Shown piece after piece: positions 58,585 through 64,000 of a stretch of DNA of 64,000 nucleotides. The stretch spans positions 1-64,000 of the forward strand of contig CAMVIM010000005.1 in the NCBI GenBank assembly GCA_947167515.1. Reading direction: 5' to 3'. This stretch comes from an uncultured Prevotellaceae bacterium. GTDB taxonomy: Bacteria > Bacteroidota > Bacteroidia > Bacteroidales > Bacteroidaceae. The position numbers and the translations under genes are program-made. Below the pieces are notes generated by a model. The model did no database searches and was not told the DNA's origin. It saw only the letters and a program-made list of their open reading frames with translations. Each line of letters starts with the position of its first letter. The stretch's first letter is position 1.

Positions 58585-60087
58585 ATGAAAACAATGAAAC
58601 GGACAATCTTACTAACTTTGTTGGGACTTTCCCTGACGATGCAAGCGCAGAAAGTGACAAAGTACACCACCACAGAGAAAACTCCGTGGGTGATGTCAAA
58701 GGCTGCACTCGCCACGAAGGCCGATGGAAGGGTAGTGGTGTCGGTTGACGGCACAGAGAAGGGTACAATGTTCCGTGCCTGGGGCACGACGTTCAACGAA
58801 CTGGACTGGGATGCCTTCAACCTGCTGAGCCGTGACGAACAGGACGAGGTGATGCGCAACCTGTTTGCCAAAGACGGAGACCTGCGGTTCACACATGGAC
58901 GTGTGTCGATGAATGCCAACGACTATGCCCGCTCATGGTACCAATGTGACGATGTGGTGGGCGACCTCGGCCTGAAGTACTTCAACATCGAGCGCGACAA
59001 GCGGAACATCATCCCGCTGGCTCGTGCTGCGCAAAAGTATTGTCCGCAGTTGCAGCTGTTTATGAGTCCGTGGAGTCCTCCAGCATGGATGAAAATCAAT
59101 CAGGACTACTGCGTGCTGAGCAGTCCGTACAACACACAGCCCAAGGAGAAGGACTATCTGCTCTACGACGGCGGTTCTGTTGATCCTGACGAGATGAAAC
59201 TCATGGGCGATCGTACTGGCGTGTTCCCTCGTCGCCTTGCCACGCAGGACTACTTCATTCAGGATCCACGCTATTTGCAGAGCTATGCCGACATGTTCTG
59301 CCGCTTCATCGACCTCTATGCCGAGCAAGGTCTGCCCATCACAAAGGTCATGTATCAGAACGAAGCCTACAGCTACACACCCTATCCAGGCTGCGCTTGG
59401 ACTGCTGAAGGTACGCTGCGATTCAACAACGAATACTTGGCACCTACGCTTCGCAAGCAGCACCCAGAGGTGGAACTGTGGATAGGCACATTCAACACCA
59501 ACCGTCTGGACTACGTGCAGAAGATTATTGACGACAAGACGATGCAAGCGAACATCAAGGGCATCGCCACCCAGTGGGAATGCCGCGAGAATCTGCCGCA
59601 GCTCAAGGCTCGCTATCCCCAGTTGCGCCTGATGCAGAGCGAGAGTGAGTGCGGCAACGGCTCGATGGACTGGAAAGCAGGAGAGCACACCTTCTTCCTG
59701 CTCTCGGACAATCTCGGCAACGGTTGTGACGAATACTACAACTGGAACTTCATCCTCACCGACAACGGGCAATCCACATGGGGCTGGACACAGAACGCCC
59801 TCATTCAGGTGGACAGCAAGACACGTCAGAAGCGCTACACCGCCGAGTACTACGCCTACAAGCATTTCTGTCAGTTTGTCGCGCCAGGCACCGAGATGAT
59901 TGCCTACGCTGGCCGTGACTACAGCAAGACTCCTATTGTCGTATTCCGCAACGGACGGCAAATCATCGTCACAGTCGGCAACTTCACCGATACAGATGCC
60001 AGTTTGAGTGTCAAGGTGAAAGGCAAGTTCCTGAACGTATCTGCTGCACCACACTCGTTCAACACATACGTTATTGGGAGGAAATAA
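58585..60087 (+). CDS. Glycoside hydrolase family 30 (glucosylceramidase-like)
   Basis: A 500-aa exported enzyme (start at 58585 or at 58594, MKRTILLTLLGLSLTMQAQ; a GTG at 58561 is less likely because the signal peptide would be displaced). GH30 motifs: WGTTFNELDWDAF, MSPWSPPAWMK, acid/base Glu in MYQNEAYSY (about 260) and nucleophile Glu in LMQSESECGNG (about 353). A C-terminal beta-sandwich with VVFRNGRQIIVTVGN follows. It acts on beta-linked glucosides or xylosides outside the inner membrane. Confidence 0.9.
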   Translation: MKTMKRTILLTLLGLSLTMQAQKVTKYTTTEKTPWVMSKAALATKADGRVVVSVDGTEKGTMFRAWGTTFNELDWDAFNLLSRDEQDEVMRNLFAKDGDLRFTHGRVSMNANDYARSWYQCDDVVGDLGLKYFNIERDKRNIIPLARAAQKYCPQLQLFMSPWSPPAWMKINQDYCVLSSPYNTQPKEKDYLLYDGGSVDPDEMKLMGDRTGVFPRRLATQDYFIQDPRYLQSYADMFCRFIDLYAEQGLPITKVMYQNEAYSYTPYPGCAWTAEGTLRFNNEYLAPTLRKQHPEVELWIGTFNTNRLDYVQKIIDDKTMQANIKGIATQWECRENLPQLKARYPQLRLMQSESECGNGSMDWKAGEHTFFLLSDNLGNGCDEYYNWNFILTDNGQSTWGWTQNALIQVDSKTRQKRYTAEYYAYKHFCQFVAPGTEMIAYAGRDYSKTPIVVFRNGRQIIVTVGNFTDTDASLSVKVKGKFLNVSAAPHSFNTYVIGRK

Positions 60088-60088
60088 A

Positions 60089-60478
60089 ATGAAGCCCAAA
60101 ATAGAAACTCATAAAGCGGTGAAGTTCATGGTCTATGACAGGATGGCGAGGAAAGGCTCTTCTGCCTATTCTCCGAAATCCCATTCTGCCCCACATTTCG
60201 AAGGCCACTATGTCGAGGGAATGGAAGAATGGGCCAGTCATTACTGCTTCAACAAGAAGGAGAATGGGACTTATGAGGCCGAGCTTGACGAAGCCTGGGA
60301 CGAAGGCAGTCACTACGGCGGAGGCACCATCAATGTGGCTATCCCCAAGGAATGGTTTGACCTCTCCTACGACGAATTCCTTGAACGCGTCATCACGCTT
60401 GCCTCTGCGAGACATTATGGCTTTACACCTGATGATCTGAAAGAGAAGAAAGGTCTGAAGGAGTTCTTTGGATTTTAA
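60089..60478 (+). CDS. Hypothetical protein, 129 aa
   Basis: Start at 60089 (MKPKIETHKAVKFMVYDRMARKG), preceded by GGGAGGA. One base separates it from the GH30 stop, so it is probably cotranslated. Soluble, aromatic-rich (HFEGHYVEGMEEWASHYCFN), with YDEFLERVITLASARHYGFTPDDL. No known motif. Confidence 0.65.
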   Translation: MKPKIETHKAVKFMVYDRMARKGSSAYSPKSHSAPHFEGHYVEGMEEWASHYCFNKKENGTYEAELDEAWDEGSHYGGGTINVAIPKEWFDLSYDEFLERVITLASARHYGFTPDDLKEKKGLKEFFGF

Positions 60479-60554
60479 ATGATTTCAACGTAAGTCGTGA
60501 ACAGAATATTGAATATTACGATGAAGGAACTTTAACACAAAACAATTACAACCT

Positions 60555-61727
60555 ATGTTAGGAAACTTTTCTTACTACAATCCCACTAAATTGTATTTTG
60601 GTGATGAGTCTTTGAACTTTCTCAAGGACGAACTGAAGAACTACGGCCCCGTAGTGCTGCTGAACTACGGCAGCGGAAGTGTGAAACGCAACGGTATCTA
60701 CGACCAGGTGGTGGCCATCCTGAAGGAGGCGGGAAAGACTATCGTGGAGAACCCAGGCGTGATGACCAATCCGACGTTGGAGAAACTGAACGAGGGTGTG
60801 AAGATTGCCCGTGAGAATGAGGCGGATCTGATTCTCGCCCTTGGTGGTGGCAGCGTGTGCGACTACTCAAAGGCGGTGGCGGCATCGGTGTATTACGAGG
60901 GCGACTACTGGGATAAGTTTTGGCTGAAGCAGCAGAATCCCGATGCCGACCAGAAGCTGTTGCCCGTGGGCTGCGTGCTGACAATGGCAGGGACGGGTTC
61001 GGAGATGAATGCCGGCACGGTGATTACCGATGCAGAGCACACGCTGAAGATGGGTCATGTGTTCGACAGCCGTTTGATGCCGAAGTTTTCCATCCTGAAT
61101 CCGAAGTTCACGATGACCGTGCCAGAGAACCAGATGAAGGCTGGCATCTACGACATCATGAATCATATTATGGAACAGTATTTTTCTAATTTTGATGATA
61201 ATACAAGTGATTACCTCGCGGAAGGCTTGATGCGTTCCGTCATCACAAGTAGTCGCATCGCCGTGAAGAATCCGCAGGACTATGAAGCACGTTCGAACAT
61301 CATGTGGACGGCAACGTGGGCGCTGAACACACTTATTGGAAAGGGGAAGAAGCAAGACTGGATGGTACACATGATTGGTCACAGCGTGGGCGCCTGGACA
61401 CACGCCCCTCACGGCTATGCGCTGGCTGCGGTTTCAATGGCTTATTATCGTCGTGCGATGAAGAACGGACTGCCCAAGTTTGTGCGCTTCGCCAAAAACG
61501 TATGGAACATCAACGGTGACGGCCTAACAGATGAGCAGATAGCCGAAAAGGGTCTGCAAGCCCTGAAGGACTGGATGCTGGAGATAGGTCTGCCACTCAC
61601 CATCAGCGAACTCGGTGCTACCAACGAGATGATTCCCGGCATCACCGAAACTACCGTCGTCTATCCTGCCGGTTATCTAAATCTGACGAAAGAGGATGTG
61701 ACGGAGATACTAAAGGAAAGTATGTAA
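60555..61727 (+). CDS. Iron-containing alcohol dehydrogenase
   Basis: A 390-aa group III dehydrogenase of the YqhD/butanol-dehydrogenase type. NAD(P) site ALGGGSVCDYSKA; metal ligands in AGIYDIMNHIMEQ (Asp and His) and MIGHSVGAWTHAPHGYALA (two His). PVGCVLTMAGTGSEMN is as in the family. Reduces aldehydes or oxidises alcohols in the cytoplasm. Terminator follows directly. Confidence 0.93.
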   Translation: MLGNFSYYNPTKLYFGDESLNFLKDELKNYGPVVLLNYGSGSVKRNGIYDQVVAILKEAGKTIVENPGVMTNPTLEKLNEGVKIARENEADLILALGGGSVCDYSKAVAASVYYEGDYWDKFWLKQQNPDADQKLLPVGCVLTMAGTGSEMNAGTVITDAEHTLKMGHVFDSRLMPKFSILNPKFTMTVPENQMKAGIYDIMNHIMEQYFSNFDDNTSDYLAEGLMRSVITSSRIAVKNPQDYEARSNIMWTATWALNTLIGKGKKQDWMVHMIGHSVGAWTHAPHGYALAAVSMAYYRRAMKNGLPKFVRFAKNVWNINGDGLTDEQIAEKGLQALKDWMLEIGLPLTISELGATNEMIPGITETTVVYPAGYLNLTKEDVTEILKESM

Positions 61728-61736
61728 CCAATAAAA

Positions 61737-61777
61737 GAAAGGCAGCCCCTCAGAGATAGAGAGGCTGCCTTTTTTTA
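61737..61777 (+). terminator. Terminator of the alcohol dehydrogenase gene
   Basis: GGCAGCC (61741-61747) pairs with GGCTGCC (61763-61769), followed by seven Ts. Confidence 0.85.
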
Positions 61778-61849
61778 TGCTGATATTCTTTACCCTTCTT
61801 TCGTTCTTTCCTTCCCTCTCCTCCACATCGCATCTTTCGTATCCATCAC

Positions 61850-62080
61850 ACACACACTTTCATCTCCACCACTACAAAGATGGCATATCAACTTCAACGC
61901 GACAAGCGCATCCACATAATTTTTAAAGTTTGAGTTGTAAAAACCAAAGTTTGAGTTGTAAAACTGCAACTTTGAGTTTTGTAACTCAAACTTTCAAATT
62001 GAAGTGGATATGCCACAGACCAAGCAGTTGATACGCCACACGCTAAGAAGTGGATGCCTCGTTGACTTGATTGTCTTTCC
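61850..62080. repeat. Intergenic repeat element, copy 2, with a 21-bp array
   Basis: Units AAAGTTTGAGTT, AAAGTTTGAGTT, GCAACTTTGAGTTTTG and AACTCAAACTTTC lie at 21-bp spacing from 61925. The flanks ATCTCCACCACTACAAAGAT, CATATCAACT, GCGCATCCAC and GAAGTGGATATGCCAC match those of copy 1 at 37580-37775, partly in swapped order. Confidence 0.8.
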
Positions 62081-62147
62081 TCCACACATATAAAAGTGGA
62101 GGCTTCGCTGTAATAAGGGCAAATGCGATGCTGTCGAAGCCTTTTTG

Positions 62148-62189
62148 CCGACGTCGTCGACGTCGGTTGGTCGATATCGTCGACGTCGA
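62148..62189. repeat. Two CG-rich palindromic units at 23-bp period
   Basis: CCGACGTCGTCGACGTCGG (62148, perfect 9-bp arms around T) and TCGATATCGTCGACGTCGA (62171) are exactly 23 bp apart with spacer TTGG. They lie just beyond the 3' end of the AraC gene. Confidence 0.9.
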
Positions 62190-62200
62190 TATCGGGGGTG

Positions 62201-63091
62201 TTAGAGAGGATAATTTTCGGTTCTGTATTTCCGTGGGTTCATCCCCTTCATGCGCTGGAAGAAGCGGGCGAAGGTGGTGGAATCGGCAAAGTGGAGGCGG
62301 TCGCCTATTTGAGCGATGCTGAGTGAGGTTTGGCGCAGTAGGAAAGTGGCTTCCATCAGCAACAACTGATTGATGTAATCGACAACAGTACGTCCTCCTG
62401 ACACCTGACGGACAATGCGTGAGAGGTAGGTGGTGGTGATGCAGAGTTCGGAGGCGTAGAAGCCGATGTCGTGGTGCTCGGCGAAGTGTTGGGGCAGCAG
62501 GCCGAGGAATCCGATGAAAATTTCCTCAATGCGCTTGGGGAAGCGGTGCTCCTGGATGCTGTGCTCCTGAATGGCAGAGAGGTCGAGCAGGAAGAGGTTA
62601 TAAAGCATCTTCAGGCTGTCATTGGCTTGGGGTAGCCCCATCTGTTGATACTGAATCATCATCTGCATCAGCTCGCGCAGACGGCGTAAGTCGTCGGTCT
62701 TCAGCGAGAGTACGGGCGAGGTGAGTTCCACCACCATGAAATAAGCGGTACGAATGGCGTCGCGTACCGATGGCTGGCTGAGTGTGAAATGCTCGTCCGC
62801 TAATAGGCAGATGCCGCTGTAGTCGCTGGAAGACGAGAGGACGGTGACCTCGAAGCCGGGCGAATAGGTATAGAGGTCGCCCTCGCGAAGCGTCAGTTCG
62901 CGTTCATTATATAATATAGTAACCCAACCTTTCGTGACAATCGTAAAGGTGTAGCACGACAAGAAGCCGTTCGTCTCGTTCGTGCCAAATGTCCATTCTA
63001 CGTTGGTCTCTAAGCAGATGACATTCCCGTCCCATGTTCCCTTGGGCACAGGCAGGTCTCTCAGTTGCCAAAATTCCTTTAAGTTGTACAC
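62201..63091 (-). CDS. AraC-family transcriptional regulator
   Basis: A 296-aa regulator. N-terminal cupin-like sensing domain (about 15-170, with LTLREGDLYTYSPGFEVTVLS). C-terminal double helix-turn-helix (about 195-290): YASELCITTTYLSRIVRQVSGGRTVVDYINQLLLMEA and SIAQIGDRLHFADSTTFARFFQRMKGMNPRKYR. Cytoplasmic. Divergent from the ferritin-like gene, which it may control. Effector unknown. Confidence 0.93.
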   Translation of the reverse strand: MYNLKEFWQLRDLPVPKGTWDGNVICLETNVEWTFGTNETNGFLSCYTFTIVTKGWVTILYNERELTLREGDLYTYSPGFEVTVLSSSSDYSGICLLADEHFTLSQPSVRDAIRTAYFMVVELTSPVLSLKTDDLRRLRELMQMMIQYQQMGLPQANDSLKMLYNLFLLDLSAIQEHSIQEHRFPKRIEEIFIGFLGLLPQHFAEHHDIGFYASELCITTTYLSRIVRQVSGGRTVVDYINQLLLMEATFLLRQTSLSIAQIGDRLHFADSTTFARFFQRMKGMNPRKYRTENYPL

Positions 63092-63145
63092 CTTGATAAT
63101 TTACAATTTGACTATATACTATTTACTATTTATGCTGTCGCGCTG

Positions 63146-63153
63146 CAAAGATA
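63146..63153 (-). promoter_or_regulatory. -7 element for the AraC gene
   Basis: TATCTTTG on the minus strand, about 55 bases before the start codon. No clear -33 element. Confidence 0.4.
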
Positions 63154-63230
63154 TAATAAAAAAATGAATTTGTTTCGTTTCAGTCGGTTTTTGTTTCGTT
63201 TGAGTTTGTATTTTTATATGAAAAACGGTG

Positions 63231-63238
63231 TACCTTTG
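63231..63238 (+). promoter_or_regulatory. -7 element for the ferritin-like gene
   Basis: TACCTTTG with a TTTG at 63205-63208 (22-base spacer), 50 bases before the start codon. Confidence 0.5.
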
Positions 63239-63287
63239 CACTCAGATAACAATCAACATGAGTATTAACTTTAAAAACATTTAAACT

Positions 63288-63743
63288 ATGGACAAGCAGA
63301 AATCAATCGAAGCATTGCAGTTTTTCGTGACAGGCCTTTCTGAAGGCGCATTCGTACACAAGGTACAGGGACAGATTTTCAAGGCTCAGGGCTTTACGAA
63401 GCTGGGCGAGAAGTACATCGGCCACTACACGGAGGAGATGGAATGGGTGGAGAAGTTCATCGACCGCATCCTCGACCTGGGCGGTGAGGTGAAGGTGGAG
63501 AAGCACGAGGCACGTGCGCTCTGCTACGATCCTGTGGAGTACATCAAGGAAGACCTGAAGATTCAGGAGCCAGGCGTGGAATTGCTGCGCAAGTGCATGG
63601 GTTCGGTATGTGAGGACTATCTCACGTTCGACATCCTGAAGGCCTATCTGGCTGACGAAGAGGAAGACCTCTACTGGAGTCAGGGTGCTCTTGAAATGAT
63701 TGAGAAGATTGGCGCACAGAACTGGCTGCTCATGCAGATGTAA
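63288..63743 (+). CDS. Ferritin-like (bacterioferritin-type) protein
   Basis: A 151-aa four-helix protein. Likely diiron ligands are in GLSEGAFVHKV, HYTEEMEWVEKFIDRI and LADEEEDLYWSQGALEMI, in the order of bacterioferritin/Dps-like proteins. Probably stores iron or removes peroxide in the cytoplasm. No heme-binding Met position could be confirmed. It is followed by heptamer repeats and a small winged-helix gene. Confidence 0.82.
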   Translation: MDKQKSIEALQFFVTGLSEGAFVHKVQGQIFKAQGFTKLGEKYIGHYTEEMEWVEKFIDRILDLGGEVKVEKHEARALCYDPVEYIKEDLKIQEPGVELLRKCMGSVCEDYLTFDILKAYLADEEEDLYWSQGALEMIEKIGAQNWLLMQM

Positions 63744-63747
63744 GTTA

Positions 63748-63799
63748 ATTGATAATTGACAATTGACAGTTGACAGTTGACAATTGATAATTGAAAATT
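63748..63799. repeat. Heptamer repeat ATTGACA
   Basis: Seven units of ATTGATA/ATTGACA/GTTGACA in tandem fill the spacer between the ferritin-like gene and the small winged-helix gene. Confidence 0.85.
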
Positions 63800-63970
63800 A
63801 TGAAGGAGAAGGTATTACAGGCCATGCGTGAGTTCGGCGCTCCCGTCAACGCTGGCAAGATTGCGGAGATCACAGGTATCGACCGCAAGGAAGTGGATAA
63901 GGCTTTCGCTGAGTTGAAGAAAGAGGGCGCGATTGTGTCTCCCGTACGTTGCAAGTGGCAACCCGCTTGA
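63800..63970 (+). CDS. Small winged-helix protein, 56 aa
   Basis: ATG-TGA frame: MKEKVLQAMREFGAPVNAGK, IAEITGIDRKEVDKAFAELK, KEGAIVSPVRCKWQPA. A helix-turn-helix (AGKIAEITGIDRKEVDKAFAELK) followed by a beta-wing (GAIVSPVRCKW) fits a minimal MarR-like or winged-helix DNA-binding protein. It may be cotranscribed with the ferritin-like gene and regulate it. The last 30 bases of the window hold nothing more. Confidence 0.75.
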   Translation: MKEKVLQAMREFGAPVNAGKIAEITGIDRKEVDKAFAELKKEGAIVSPVRCKWQPA

Positions 63971-64000
63971 TGATCTCTACGGCATCGACGTGTGCATCCG

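Noticed and set aside
6739-62189. CRISPR arrays
   Set aside because: The 21- and 23-bp periodic arrays have two to four units, spacers of only 4-8 bases and mostly palindromic units, and no cas genes are present.
62071-62326. Plus-strand frames over the CG-rich array at 62148
   Set aside because: They consist of translated repeat (RRRRR, VDVD) and AraC antisense; no protein support.
1-64000. tRNA and rRNA genes, integrases and transposases
   Set aside because: I looked for them by eye and saw no convincing example; a covariance-model or profile search would settle it.

Overview
The window looks like chromosomal DNA of a Bacteroidales bacterium, most likely Prevotella/Segatella or a close relative. 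The reasons are the TAnnTTTG-type -7 promoter elements, the GLPGLI-family proteins, type III glutamine synthetase, class 3 fructose-bisphosphatase, many secreted proteins ending their signal peptide in AQ, and a Bacteroidales-type SecA. This placement is inferred from gene content and was not tested by a database search.

Layout. 0.1-1.1 kb: a small ORF and an unexplained promoter- and terminator-bounded transcript on the minus strand. 1.1-8.4 kb: a complete tryptophan operon on the minus strand (leader peptide, attenuator, trpB-E-G-D-C-F-A, terminator). The 19-codon leader has three consecutive Trp codons, and its stop region is complementary to part of the terminator. 8.4-20.7 kb: housekeeping and envelope genes (two secreted proteins, fbp, glnN, secA, a catalytically degenerate alkaline-phosphatase-like protein, a DUF4105/Lnb-like membrane protein). 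21.0-30.8 kb: a tight seven-gene minus-strand operon of five GLPGLI proteins and two outer-membrane beta-barrels. 31.2-37.3 kb: two GH43 enzymes, then an orphan galactitol-type PTS IIC and a KduI with a signal peptide, probably for pectic or arabinan sugars.

37.3-55.1 kb is an AT-rich accessory island. It holds a periplasmic caspase-like protease, a sigma factor and an overlapping single-pass membrane protein (anti-sigma candidate) in one operon. Next come a DUF3990 toxin-antitoxin-like trio, a 1168-residue periplasmic TPR-CHAT protease, a secreted basic protein, a 1050-residue GHKL ATPase fused to a PD-(D/E)XK-like nuclease domain, and an eight-gene operon of small proteins that includes a TPR-retropepsin fusion. 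Three genes or operons in the island share an almost identical promoter-like sequence, a possible regulon of the island's sigma factor. A RhuM-family remnant lies at its right edge.

55.1-64.0 kb: panC-panD with a downstream gene that may be frameshifted, a flavodoxin-like reductase, a GH30 glycosidase, an iron alcohol dehydrogenase, an AraC regulator, and a ferritin-like protein with a small winged-helix protein.

Across the whole window, intergenic DNA is unusually rich in short periodic repeats: 7-, 8- and 9-mers, 21-bp arrays, and palindromic units spaced exactly 23 bp apart. G/C-rich inverted-repeat elements have also inserted in frame into trpA and an outer-membrane protein gene; a different hairpin repeat sits in trpE.
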